A stretch of DNA of 64,000 nt from Lachnospiraceae bacterium G11 (GTDB taxonomy: Bacteria; Bacillota; Clostridia; Lachnospirales; Lachnospiraceae). Position 1 is the stretch's first letter. Every line of letters starts with the position of its first letter. The notes below the pieces were generated by a model. It had not been told where the DNA came from, ran no database searches, and saw only the letters and a program-made list of their open reading frames with translations. Location: the NCBI GenBank assembly GCA_900103495.1, contig FMWZ01000010.1, forward strand, positions 62,001 through 126,000. The letters run 5' to 3'. Positions 1 through 8,422 of the stretch are shown here, one piece after another. Made by a program: the position numbers and the translations under genes.

Positions 1-959
1 TCCGTCATTTCCTTACCCCCGGACACTTCTATGAGTTCGAGGATGGAGCTTATGGATACGGAACCAGGCTTCCCTACGACCAGAACGACCTTATTGCGAC
101 ACTGGCACCAAGAGCCATTATCATTGAGAACACAGTTAACGACTATAACGACGGATGTACTTCAGACTGTCTTGGAGCAGAGATAGCAGGAAGTGTATAC
201 AGAAATCTTGGACTTGTATCAAGTGATTTGATTAAGTATAATTTGCGAAGCCTCAAAACAGGAGATCCTCACGGAAGTGATACAGCCCAGAGAGACCGTT
301 CTGCAGAGTACCTTAACTACTTCTTCTTTGGAACGGCCATGAGTGAGGCAACCGCCAACTACTTAAGCACAGATCCTTTCAGTCTCAATATTTCAAACAA
401 TCAGACTGAAAGTCCCTATGATTACTACTGGGGCGGATATAACACAATTACAGGCGGAACCGGCGGAGTAAACGGCAGAGACGGCTGGTATTACTACTCA
501 TTCCCTGTTATAAATCCCTCAAGCGGCCAGACCTCACAGGGAGGATCAACTCCTTCAACTTCATCAGGGTCAGGCGAATCCGGAAGCAGCGCATCAACAA
601 CAGCTGCACCTGTGGCAGTTCCCATTGTTACTGTTGTTCCAAACATCCCGGTTACAGCACCTCTTGCAAACCCTGCACCTGCGGTAGCTGCAGTGACAGA
701 AGATGAGGTTAACGAGGAACCTGCAGAAGTAACAGAGATAGAAAACGGACAGGCAGCATTATCTGATTCAGTTGAAGAAAAGACTGAAACAACGGAAGAA
801 ACCACAAAGATAGAAGAGAAAGAGGCGGCTTTGGCTGCAGCGCCCGAAGTATCTGAGACAAATTCATCCTTATGGATATGGGTAGTTATAGGTATCATAA
901 TTGTTGGAGGTGCAGTATGCGCATATTTTTATTTCACTTCGACAAAAGAAGCTAAATAG
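1..959 (+). CDS. Glucuronoyl methylesterase (CE15-like), membrane-anchored, 5' end outside window
   Basis: The reading frame is open from base 3, so the gene starts upstream; 318 residues are visible. The visible start (HFLTPGHFYEFEDGAYGYG, then LPYDQNDLIATLAPRAIII) matches the C-terminal part of the CE15 alpha/beta-hydrolase fold, which splits the ester between 4-O-methylglucuronate of xylan and lignin alcohols. His at base 270 in GDPHGSD is the likely catalytic histidine, followed by the family-like RSAEYLNYFFFG. The serine nucleophile lies outside the window. After the domain comes a Ser/Gly/Pro and Glu/Thr-rich linker of about 115 residues and a C-terminal hydrophobic helix (WIWVVIGIIIVGGAVCAYFYF) with a short charged tail, so the enzyme should be held on the outer face of the membrane. 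There is no LPXTG. Family call inferred from motifs only. Confidence 0.75.
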   Translation, partial: RHFLTPGHFYEFEDGAYGYGTRLPYDQNDLIATLAPRAIIIENTVNDYNDGCTSDCLGAEIAGSVYRNLGLVSSDLIKYNLRSLKTGDPHGSDTAQRDRSAEYLNYFFFGTAMSEATANYLSTDPFSLNISNNQTESPYDYYWGGYNTITGGTGGVNGRDGWYYYSFPVINPSSGQTSQGGSTPSTSSGSGESGSSASTTAAPVAVPIVTVVPNIPVTAPLANPAPAVAAVTEDEVNEEPAEVTEIENGQAALSDSVEEKTETTEETTKIEEKEAALAAAPEVSETNSSLWIWVVIGIIIVGGAVCAYFYFTSTKEAK

Positions 960-960
960 T

Positions 961-975
961 AGTATAATTTATACT
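961..975. promoter_or_regulatory. Perfect AT-rich inverted repeat upstream of GH43 gene
   Basis: AGTATAA and TTATACT are 7-base perfect arms around one base. On the minus strand the site reads TTTAGTATA (970-978), a word that also occurs upstream of the binding-protein gene at 2097 and the GH4 gene at 8423. It may be an operator, or part of a promoter for the GH43 gene; the AT richness makes chance possible. Confidence 0.35.
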
Positions 976-1013
976 AAACAACGTAATAATTCAGAATATT
1001 AGGCGGGATAAAC

Positions 1014-1859
1014 ATGATTAAAAGAGAAGACATAAACATCAGAGACCCTTTTGTCCTTGTACACGAGGGAAAATACTACATGTACGGTACAAGAGGACCG
1101 GAGTGCTGGGGCAAGGGAACAGGCCTTGACTGCTATGTTGGCACAGACCTTGAGAACTTCGAAGGCCCTATAGAGGTATTTACCCCGCCTGAGGGATTCT
1201 GGTCGGATAAGAATTACTGGGCCCCGGAGGTACATGAGTACAAGGGAGCATTCTACATGTTTGCTTCCTTTAAGGCGGACGGAGTCTGCAGGGGAACCCA
1301 GATCCTCAAGGCTGAAAGCCCTCTAGGCCCCTTTAAGGTTCACTCTGACGGACCTGTTACACCAAGAGACTGGGAATGTCTGGACGGAACTCTATACATT
1401 GAGAAATCTGACGGAAATAAGCCATATATCGTATTCAGCCATGAGTGGGTACAGGTAACCGACGGGGAAATATGTGCCCTGGAGTTAAGCCCGGACTTAA
1501 GTAAAAGCGTCGGAACCCCCAAACTTCTATTCAGAGCCTCGGAAGCACCCTGGATTAAAGACATAAGAAACGGCAATTATGTAACGGACGGACCCTTCCT
1601 TCACAGGAACAGCAAGGATGAGTTAACCATGCTTTGGTCCAGCTTTTGTGAAGGGGGATATGCCCTTGCCATGGCTCACAGCAAGAGTAATACCATTGAA
1701 GGACCCTGGGTCCAGGATCCGGAGCTGATTTTTGGCGAAAACGGTGGTCATGGTATGCTTTTTAATGACCTGTCAGGAAATCTTATGGTGACATTGCATT
1801 CTCCAAACGTTGATTTAAAAGAGCGACCTGTATTCTTTAAAATTGACAAAGATATATAA
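1014..1859 (+). CDS. Glycoside hydrolase family 43-like enzyme
   Basis: A 281-residue protein without signal peptide, so cytoplasmic. GH43 five-bladed beta-propellers act on xylose or arabinose linkages. The N-terminal INIRDPFVLVHEGKYYMYGT gives the catalytic-base Asp (about residue 11), WAPEVH sits at 70-74, and LDGTLY gives the pKa-modulating Asp (about 124). At the position where most GH43 members have the general-acid Glu the sequence reads TDGPFL (Asp about 192), followed by LTMLWSS and a GGHGMLF histidine near 246. Subfamily and substrate cannot be assigned by reading. It starts at ATG 1014 after GGCGGG and is followed by its own terminator. It lies between the CE15 esterase and a sugar importer, consistent with trimming imported hemicellulose or pectin side chains. 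Confidence 0.8.
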   Translation: MIKREDINIRDPFVLVHEGKYYMYGTRGPECWGKGTGLDCYVGTDLENFEGPIEVFTPPEGFWSDKNYWAPEVHEYKGAFYMFASFKADGVCRGTQILKAESPLGPFKVHSDGPVTPRDWECLDGTLYIEKSDGNKPYIVFSHEWVQVTDGEICALELSPDLSKSVGTPKLLFRASEAPWIKDIRNGNYVTDGPFLHRNSKDELTMLWSSFCEGGYALAMAHSKSNTIEGPWVQDPELIFGENGGHGMLFNDLSGNLMVTLHSPNVDLKERPVFFKIDKDI

Positions 1860-1864
1860 AATTC

Positions 1865-1902
1865 AAAGGCCCTTCTCTGCCCTCAGAGAGGGGCCTTTTT
1901 GG
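1865..1902 (+). terminator. Rho-independent terminator after GH43 gene
   Basis: AAGGCCC pairs with GGGCCTT, extended by an inner CTCT/AGAG pairing, and is followed directly by a T run. It separates the GH43 gene from the transporter operon. Confidence 0.85.
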
Positions 1903-2034
1903 TAAATATAGCTTGTTTGAGCACGAAAAACGAAGTATATTTACTTATCAGAAACAATAGGTCAATTGGAATTGGTAAATTATGATTGAAAATGGCAAAT
2001 TTAGGCAAGATTTTTGCGAGTTTTTCCGCAAATA

Positions 2035-2064
2035 TTGACTTAAAGAGGATGTCAATTCTATACT
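2035..2064 (+). promoter_or_regulatory. Sigma-A-like promoter of transporter operon
   Basis: TTGACT (2035-2040) and TATACT (2059-2064) are separated by 18 bases, 33 bases ahead of the start codon at 2097. The -10 region overlaps the word TATACTAAAG, the reverse complement of CTTTAGTATA seen in the GH4 promoter at 8378-8387. Confidence 0.6.
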
Positions 2065-2096
2065 AAAGTCACATCATATAGAAGGGAGATTCACTT

Positions 2097-3467
2097 ATGA
2101 AAATGAAGCAAATTTTGGCTGTAGTTTTATCTGCAGCAATGGTGTTTGGCCTTGCAGCTTGTGGCAACAACACAACCGCCGAGACCACAACATCAACAGA
2201 GACTGCTAGCGTTGATACAACCGCTGAGCCCACAGAAGCTCCTGAAGCGGAAGCAGCAGAAGAAGAACATGAGCCTATCACTTTGAGAATGGCTTGGTGG
2301 GGTTCACAGACCAGACATGACAGAACTGTTGCTGTTATCGAGCTTTACGAGTCTCTTCACCCTTACGTAACCATCGAGTACGAACCCATGGATTTCGATG
2401 GATACTTCAACAAACTTGCAACCTTGGTAGCATCTAATGATGTATGGGATATCTTCCAGCTCGGAAGTAACTTCCCCACATACCAGAGCAAGATCTACAC
2501 ACTCAACGATTTCATCGCTGACGGAACAATCGATGTATCAGGTACAAACGATGCATTCCTTCGTATCGCAGCAGACGAGAAGGGAAATCAGGTAGGTCTT
2601 TGCAGCGGTGTTAACACCTACGGTATCGCATATGATCCTGAACTCTTCAAGCAGGCAGGCGTAGCTGAGCCTACAGAGAACTGGACATGGGACGACTTCA
2701 AGGATGCATGTCTTACAATTCATGAGAAACTTGGTATCTACGGTTCATCAAAGTTTGATGACTGGCAGGCAGGCGCTTCCATGGGAATCAACCAGGAAGG
2801 CTTCGGAATCGGTTTCTTCAACAAGACAAACGACGGAATGGGATTTGACGATCCTAAGATGCTTGCAGATTACATGCAGATGAGAGCAGACCTTGTGGAT
2901 GCAGGCGCATTCCCTGATCCCGGTGCTTGTAACGAAATCGCAGATATCGAGCAGGATTTCGTAGTTACAGGTGAGGCAGCAATGACATGGGTAGCTTCCA
3001 ACCAGTTCGTAGCACTTAGCGAAGCAGCAGGAAGAGAGCTTAAGCTCATCAACCCTCCTCGTAAGAAAGCTGACGGCCCTGCAGGCGTATCAATTCAGTC
3101 TTCACAGATGCTTTGTGTATCACAGGATTCCAAATATCCTGAAGAAGCTGCTAAGTTCATCGAGTTCTTCCAGAGCAGCGTAGATGCAAACAAGATTCTC
3201 CTTGCTGAGCGTGGAATCCCTACTTTCACCGCAGTACGTGAGGCTCTTGCAGCAGAACTTACAGACACAGAGAAGGCTGTATACGAGTACGTTGACCTTG
3301 TAGGTTCCTTCGACACAGGCGGCGAGACAGTTAACCCTTCAAGCCCTGAGTGCGTAGATGCTGTTAAAGAGCAGTACAAGTACTATCTCGACAAGGTTAT
3401 CTACAAAGAGATGACAGCAGAAGAAGCTGCACAGGCAGTATACGATTTCGCTGCATCACAGTTCTAA
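2097..3467 (+). CDS. CUT1-family ABC transporter sugar-binding lipoprotein
   Basis: A 456-residue extracellular solute-binding protein (SBP_bac_1 type). The signal peptide ends in a lipobox (FGLAAC, Cys near residue 22), followed by an acidic Thr/Glu/Ala linker to about residue 60. The mature domain begins with ITLRMAWWGSQTRHDRT and continues with DIFQLGSNFPTY, typical of oligosaccharide-binding members. It is first in an operon with two permeases and a glycosidase-like gene; no ATPase is encoded here, so a shared MsmK-type ATPase elsewhere is inferred, as is usual for CUT1 importers of this group. The ligand is unknown. Neighbouring GH4, GH43 and deacetylase genes suggest a uronate-containing oligosaccharide. 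Confidence 0.9.
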   Translation: MKMKQILAVVLSAAMVFGLAACGNNTTAETTTSTETASVDTTAEPTEAPEAEAAEEEHEPITLRMAWWGSQTRHDRTVAVIELYESLHPYVTIEYEPMDFDGYFNKLATLVASNDVWDIFQLGSNFPTYQSKIYTLNDFIADGTIDVSGTNDAFLRIAADEKGNQVGLCSGVNTYGIAYDPELFKQAGVAEPTENWTWDDFKDACLTIHEKLGIYGSSKFDDWQAGASMGINQEGFGIGFFNKTNDGMGFDDPKMLADYMQMRADLVDAGAFPDPGACNEIADIEQDFVVTGEAAMTWVASNQFVALSEAAGRELKLINPPRKKADGPAGVSIQSSQMLCVSQDSKYPEEAAKFIEFFQSSVDANKILLAERGIPTFTAVREALAAELTDTEKAVYEYVDLVGSFDTGGETVNPSSPECVDAVKEQYKYYLDKVIYKEMTAEEAAQAVYDFAASQF

Positions 3468-3488
3468 TTTCCTGAAAGCACATCACAA

Positions 3489-3530
3489 CTCGCCGTTCAC
3501 CGGAATTAATTGTCCTCCGGGAGCGGCGAG
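3489..3530 (+). other. Intercistronic stem-loop after binding-protein gene
   Basis: CTCGCCG pairs with CGGCGAG (7 perfect bases) with an inner CCGG/CCGG pairing. There is no T run, so it looks like an mRNA-stabilising or partial attenuating hairpin between the binding protein and the permeases rather than a full terminator. Confidence 0.65.
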
Positions 3531-3567
3531 ATTGATGATAACTTGCTATTATTCAATGAGGTTTTTT

Positions 3568-4497
3568 ATGAGCAGAGCAAAAACAGACAGGATTGAAAGT
3601 GGAAGATCTCCCTGGAATCGCTTTATCTACAACGACAACACGGTGGGTTATATTTTTGCCTCTCCTTTCATTATCGGATTCCTGGCATTTACCATTATTC
3701 CCATGTTAAGTTCCCTGTACTATTCATGTACCAATTTCGACTTAATCAACAAGGAAAAATGGATTGGATTTGCCAACTACATCAATCTTTTTAAAGACGA
3801 GCGTTTTCTTAATTCCCTGAAGGTAACTTTTCAGTACGTTGCCCTCTCGGTTCCCTTGAAACTGGCATTTGCACTTTTTATTGCATTTTTGCTTACCAGA
3901 CCCAGCAAGGTGGTAAGCTTCTACCGTTCCCTTTATTACCTTCCCTCACTTATCGGCGGGAGCGTAGCGGTAGCTTTGGTTTGGAAAGAATTGTTTGCAA
4001 GGAACGGTCTAATTAACACCAACCTCAGCAAACTTGGCATAGATACGGTTAACTGGTTCGGAAACATGTCCACAGCCAAGTGGCCCATAATCCTTATGAC
4101 TGCATGGCAGTTTGGTTCTTCAATGTTGATTTTCGCTGCGGGACTTAAAGAGATTCCCACCAGCTACTATGAGGCGGCGGAAATTGACGGAGCCAACGGA
4201 TGGCAGAAATTCTGGAAGATAACAATGCCCTGCCTTTCACCGGTAATCCTTTTTAACCTTATTATGCAGCTTATTTCAAGTTTCATGGTATTCACCCAGG
4301 CCTTCGTAATAACAGGCGGCGGACCTAACGATGCCACAATGTACTATGCACTGTACCTGTACAAGCAGGGTATTCAGAGCAGAAATATGGGATACGCCAG
4401 CGCCATGAGCTGGGTAATGCTTATTGTTATGGGTACTGTCACAGCAATAGTATTCAAGACTTCCAAGCACTGGGTATTCAACGAAGCAGACAGTTAG
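3568..4497 (+). CDS. CUT1 ABC transporter permease (MalF/UgpA-like)
   Basis: A 309-residue inner-membrane permease. The ATG at 3568 is preferred over one at 3532 because it follows TGAGG and begins the normal N-terminus MSRAKTDRIE. The first membrane helix is at VGYIFASPFIIGFLAFTIIP; the cytoplasmic EAA loop, which contacts the ATPase, reads YYEAAEIDGANGWQKFWKIT, a full consensus. About six membrane helices are present. It forms the translocation pore together with the next gene, 10 bases downstream. Confidence 0.92.
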   Translation: MSRAKTDRIESGRSPWNRFIYNDNTVGYIFASPFIIGFLAFTIIPMLSSLYYSCTNFDLINKEKWIGFANYINLFKDERFLNSLKVTFQYVALSVPLKLAFALFIAFLLTRPSKVVSFYRSLYYLPSLIGGSVAVALVWKELFARNGLINTNLSKLGIDTVNWFGNMSTAKWPIILMTAWQFGSSMLIFAAGLKEIPTSYYEAAEIDGANGWQKFWKITMPCLSPVILFNLIMQLISSFMVFTQAFVITGGGPNDATMYYALYLYKQGIQSRNMGYASAMSWVMLIVMGTVTAIVFKTSKHWVFNEADS

Positions 4498-4507
4498 GAG
4501 TAGGAGT

Positions 4508-5350
4508 ATGAAGGTTAAGAAAACGATAACTACAGTTATATATCACGTGTTCATAGCCGGACTCGGACTTATAATGATCTATCCTGTTTTATGGATGATC
4601 TCCGGCTCCTTGAAGAATAATCCTGAAATACTCAGTGGCTCCTTAAGCCTGATACCTCCCGAATGGAGGTGGGAGAACTTCGCCACCGGATGGAGAGGAT
4701 TCGGACACGTAACTTTTACAACATATTTTAAAAATTCACTTATTATCACAGTGGTTGCCACCCTTGGAACGGTGCTTAGTTCCGCAGTAATTGCTTACTC
4801 ACTTGCAAGATGTAAGTACAGAGGACGAAAGCTCATATTCATGGTAATGATCGGCACAATGCTTTTGCCCGGTCAGGTTGTAATGATACCTCAGTACCTT
4901 ATCTACAACCGAATCGGATGGGTTGGAACAATCCTTCCCCTTACAGTGCCTCATTTCTTCGGAGCTGCATTCTTCATCTACCTTATGATGCAGTTTATGG
5001 CCGGAATACCGAGAGAGCTGGACGAGGCGGCAATCATTGACGGATGCAGCAAGTACACGGTTTTTACAAGAGTAGTTTTCCCTCTGTTAAAACCTGCGCT
5101 GATCTCCACAATCATCATACAGTTTTACTGGAAGTGGGATGATTATATGGGTCCCATGTTATATCTCGGAAAACCTGAGAAGTACACGGTGTCAATAGCC
5201 GTTAAGCTTTTCGCGGATGCCACAAGTAAAACAGACTATGGCCCAATGTTTGCCATGTCAACATTATCCATGATCCCCGTATTCCTTATATTCCTGTTCT
5301 TTAACAGATATCTGGTTGAGGGAATAAGCACAAGCGGCCTGAAGGGCTAG
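4508..5350 (+). CDS. CUT1 ABC transporter permease (MalG/UgpE-like)
   Basis: A 280-residue permease and partner of the preceding gene. The N-terminal helix VFIAGLGLIMIYPVLWMISGSLKNN is typical of MalG-type subunits; the EAA loop is ELDEAAIIDGCSKYTVFTRV and the C-terminus ends LVEGISTSGLKG, the usual end of this family. The start follows AGGAGTAGGAGT. The next gene begins six bases after its stop, so the two are probably cotranscribed. Confidence 0.92.
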   Translation: MKVKKTITTVIYHVFIAGLGLIMIYPVLWMISGSLKNNPEILSGSLSLIPPEWRWENFATGWRGFGHVTFTTYFKNSLIITVVATLGTVLSSAVIAYSLARCKYRGRKLIFMVMIGTMLLPGQVVMIPQYLIYNRIGWVGTILPLTVPHFFGAAFFIYLMMQFMAGIPRELDEAAIIDGCSKYTVFTRVVFPLLKPALISTIIIQFYWKWDDYMGPMLYLGKPEKYTVSIAVKLFADATSKTDYGPMFAMSTLSMIPVFLIFLFFNRYLVEGISTSGLKG

Positions 5351-5355
5351 GATAG

Positions 5356-7401
5356 ATGATTCATAGAGAAAATCTGATTAGACAATTTAATCCCGTATTG
5401 AACAATATCGCAGCCGACTCTCCTTTGACAGTCGGTAATGGGAGCTTTGCGTTTACTGCCGATGTTACAGGCATGCAAACTCTCTACGATATTTACTCCG
5501 ATAAATGTCCCTTGCTTACAATGGCAACAGAAGCCTGGCATCGGACACCCAACAAAGAGGGGAGCTTTTACGGGCCGGAAAATATAATGATGACGGAATA
5601 CCAAAGGGACAACCGTGCCCTGAGGTATCCCGTCAAATGCTTTACGGGAAACGAAGAGGAATACAACTGGCTAAGGGAGAATCCCCACAGATACAATCTT
5701 CTTCGTCTGGGTTTAAAGCTTGACGGAAGAGAGATCCTTCCGTCAGATTTATCGGATATTAATCAGACTCTCGATCTCTATACCGGAGTTCTTACCAGCA
5801 AATTCAAACTGGATGGCAAGAGAGTAAAGGTTGAAACCGTGGCAGGCTCCGGAATGAGCGTAGCCGTAAGAATTGATTCGGAAATACTTAAGGACAGACT
5901 CTCAATTGAGGCTGAGTTTCCTTATGCATCCCCTGACAAAACCGGTTCCGACTTTGGAAGTGTGGACAGGCATTCAACTCTGGTTCAGCCTGCGCCCAAA
6001 GATAACAAAAAGACGGTACTTCTCCTTTTAAGAAAAATGGACGAAGTCGAAAAGTACGTTCACATCTGCGGCGAGGTGGAAGCGGAACTGACTGACACCC
6101 ATAAAGTGACCTTATCCATTCCCGATGGAAGAAAGAAGAGCATGTCATTTTGCATATCTTTCTCCGAGGAAAAGGGAAGGCCTAAGACCACAGGCTACAG
6201 ACAGGCTTTCGAACAGTCAGGAAAGCGTCTTTACGCATTCTGGAACAAGGGAGCCATGATAGATGTAAGTTCCTCCCCGGATAAGAGGGCATCGGAACTT
6301 CAAAGAAGAATAATCCTGTCCATGTATCTTACATTCATACAGTGCACAGGAAAACTTCCTCCCCAGGAAACGGGCCTTACCTGCAACAGCTGGTACGGAA
6401 GATTTCATCTTGAAATGCACCCGATTCATGCTGCATATCTGGCCTTATACGGAAGGGGAGACTTACTGGAGAAGTCTCTGGATTTTTACACGAATTCCCT
6501 TAAGGCAGCAAAGAAACTGGCTGGAGATAACGGATACGCAGGTGCAAGATGGCCCAAAATGACAAGCTACCTTGCAGACCAGGCACCTTCTCCAATAGCG
6601 CCCTTATTAATCTGGCAGCAGCCCCATGTGATTTACATGCTGGAGCTTTTAAGAAGAGCCAGATATTCGGAACACAGAGCAGAAGTTCCTCTTATTTCTG
6701 AGGAGGAATTTTTGGAAAAATACAAGGATCTCATCATCGAAACAGCGGAGTTTATGGCTGATTTTGCCGAGTATGATGAGAAAAACAACAGATATGTACT
6801 TAAGCCCCCCTTATACTCCGTTCAGGAGAAGGGGAACCCTGAAGAGATATTCAATCCTCCTTATGAGTTGGCATACTGGAGCTTTGGCCTTGAGACGGCC
6901 TACAGATGGATGGAAAAACTGTCCGTCAAAAAAGAGAAGTGGCTGAAAGTAGCCCGTCTTATGGCAAAAGCCCCCGTTGAAGACGGCCTTCTGGCCGCTT
7001 ACGAAGGATTTAAGGGAACCTATGATGAATTAAACATGGACCATCCTTCAATGCTTTTTGCCAAAGGCTTTGTGGGAGCTGAGGTTGACGATGAAATACT
7101 TAAAGCTTCCATGGAGAGGATGAAGGAAACCTGGGATTTCGATTCTCTGTGGGGATGGGATTTTGCCTTCCTGGCAATGACCTATGCCAAGCTTGGAATG
7201 TACGACGAAGCCTTCGATATGCTTTTGTATAAGACTTCAAAGAATACCTATGCGGTAAACGGAAACAACGTTCAGGGAACAAGAAAAGACCTTCCGCTCT
7301 ACCTTCCCGGAAACGGCTCGCTGCTTCTTGCATTGAGCGCCATGAAATCAACCGAGAAGTGGTATGTAGAAACGGAAGGAATTATGAAATATCCTTTTTA
7401 G
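5356..7401 (+). CDS. Six-hairpin glycosidase-like protein of unknown specificity
   Basis: A 681-residue protein without signal peptide. The N-terminal part (LTVGNGSFAFTADVTGMQT) resembles the beta-sandwich of GH65/GH95-type enzymes. The middle and C-terminal parts look like an (alpha/alpha)6 barrel: NSWYGRFHLEMHPIHAAYLA, then RWPKMTSYLADQAPSPIAP and LIWQQPHVIYMLELL. Conserved acids in those stretches are candidates for catalysis. I cannot name an activity. As the last gene of the transporter operon it probably acts in the cytoplasm on the imported oligosaccharide. Its stop codon overlaps the stop of the convergent AraC gene. Confidence 0.6.
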   Translation: MIHRENLIRQFNPVLNNIAADSPLTVGNGSFAFTADVTGMQTLYDIYSDKCPLLTMATEAWHRTPNKEGSFYGPENIMMTEYQRDNRALRYPVKCFTGNEEEYNWLRENPHRYNLLRLGLKLDGREILPSDLSDINQTLDLYTGVLTSKFKLDGKRVKVETVAGSGMSVAVRIDSEILKDRLSIEAEFPYASPDKTGSDFGSVDRHSTLVQPAPKDNKKTVLLLLRKMDEVEKYVHICGEVEAELTDTHKVTLSIPDGRKKSMSFCISFSEEKGRPKTTGYRQAFEQSGKRLYAFWNKGAMIDVSSSPDKRASELQRRIILSMYLTFIQCTGKLPPQETGLTCNSWYGRFHLEMHPIHAAYLALYGRGDLLEKSLDFYTNSLKAAKKLAGDNGYAGARWPKMTSYLADQAPSPIAPLLIWQQPHVIYMLELLRRARYSEHRAEVPLISEEEFLEKYKDLIIETAEFMADFAEYDEKNNRYVLKPPLYSVQEKGNPEEIFNPPYELAYWSFGLETAYRWMEKLSVKKEKWLKVARLMAKAPVEDGLLAAYEGFKGTYDELNMDHPSMLFAKGFVGAEVDDEILKASMERMKETWDFDSLWGWDFAFLAMTYAKLGMYDEAFDMLLYKTSKNTYAVNGNNVQGTRKDLPLYLPGNGSLLLALSAMKSTEKWYVETEGIMKYPF

Positions 7402-8294
7402 TTCTTGTTTACATCATCGCCCTTTGATGAACGGCGGCGATTGTTCTGGCGGTACTTGTTTCGATACTTGAGGGGAGATATTTCTCTATAAGTTCTGAAG
7501 ACCTTCTCAAAGTAAGTAAGGCTTTCGTAACCGCACTGCTCCGCAATGTCGGTTATGGAAAGGCTTGTTGAGGTCAGAAGCTCCTGAGCCTTGTTTATGC
7601 GATGGATGTTAATATACTCATTCACGGTAAAACTTGTAATCTCCTTAAAGATTCGGCTCAGATAACACTTATTTATGAAAAACGCATCCGCTACCGACTC
7701 GAGAGACAAAGGCTCTGTACAATGATTAATAATGTAGTCGGCAACGTCATCAATCTTCTTATGCTTGGGACTTGCGGCAGCAGCTTCCCTTGTAACGGTA
7801 CTCCTGTCGCTTCTACGCATTGCAAAGATAAGAAGAGATGCGAGCTTACTCATGACACTGAGTCGATATCCGGCCTTCTTGTGCTGAATCTCGGAGTGAA
7901 TGCCAAGGAGAATGTTCTCAACGTAGGACTGCTCCCTGGGGTCCAAACTCATGACTCCGGTGTGCTCGTCGAAAAAGGAATTTAAACCTATATCGCCGAA
8001 GGTTGAGAAGAAGCTCTTAAAGGGCTCTTCGCTGAACTCAATAAGGATTCGATCATGATAGGGGCTTGAAGCCATACCGGTCTTGTGGATAACGTTCTTA
8101 TTTATAAATACCAGATCACCCTTCTTAATATGATAGGTTCTCTGGCCGATGAAGTAAAAACGTTCCCCCTCCACCAGGTAGTATATTTCGTATTCATCAT
8201 GAAGATGCTTCGTGGGCATGCTGTAGTCGTAATCACGAATTACGCGGTCAATGGTAATGCCGTCGAGAGTCTCTTCAAAAAGTGTTTGACGCAT
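7398..8294 (-). CDS. AraC-family transcriptional regulator with N-terminal cupin domain
   Basis: A 298-residue regulator. An N-terminal sugar-sensing cupin (DYDYSMPTKHLHDEYEIYYLVEGE, FINKNVIHKTG) occupies roughly residues 20-100, and two helix-turn-helix units of AraC type occupy about 190-290 (LESVADAFFINKCYLSRIFKE, then ITDIAEQCGYESLTYFEKVF). The start ATG at 8294 follows AAGGAG. It is divergent from the GH4 gene, across a 128-base region with an inverted repeat, and convergent with the glycosidase-like gene. It most likely controls the surrounding sugar genes, probably as an activator; the inducer is unknown. Confidence 0.9.
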   Translation of the reverse strand: MRQTLFEETLDGITIDRVIRDYDYSMPTKHLHDEYEIYYLVEGERFYFIGQRTYHIKKGDLVFINKNVIHKTGMASSPYHDRILIEFSEEPFKSFFSTFGDIGLNSFFDEHTGVMSLDPREQSYVENILLGIHSEIQHKKAGYRLSVMSKLASLLIFAMRRSDRSTVTREAAAASPKHKKIDDVADYIINHCTEPLSLESVADAFFINKCYLSRIFKEITSFTVNEYINIHRINKAQELLTSTSLSITDIAEQCGYESLTYFEKVFRTYREISPLKYRNKYRQNNRRRSSKGDDVNKN

Positions 8295-8363
8295 ATGTAA
8301 TCTCCTTTGCAGAAAAGTAAATTTTGTTCGAAAACACTATACATAAACCAATATAATATAAGA

Positions 8364-8391
8364 ATATTATACTTTATCTTTAGTATAATAT
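8364..8391. promoter_or_regulatory. Inverted repeat and -10 box in the AraC/GH4 divergent region
   Basis: ATATTATACT (8364-8373) and AGTATAATAT (8382-8391) are perfect 10-base arms with an 8-base spacer. The right arm contains TATAAT (8384-8389), the likely -10 of the GH4 gene. No good -35 is seen 17 bases upstream (AGAATA), as expected for an activator-dependent promoter. Confidence 0.55.
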
Positions 8392-8422
8392 GCAATAGAA
8401 AATAAGTTTCGGAGGATCAAAA

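Noticed and set aside
494-898. 134-codon minus-strand frame opposite the CE15 linker
   Set aside because: Its Ser/Ala-rich sequence simply mirrors the low-complexity linker of the esterase.
1916-1930. GAGCACGA near 1919 as a third copy of the xylA/xylB dyad
   Set aside because: Only eight bases match and it lacks the palindrome, so chance is more likely.
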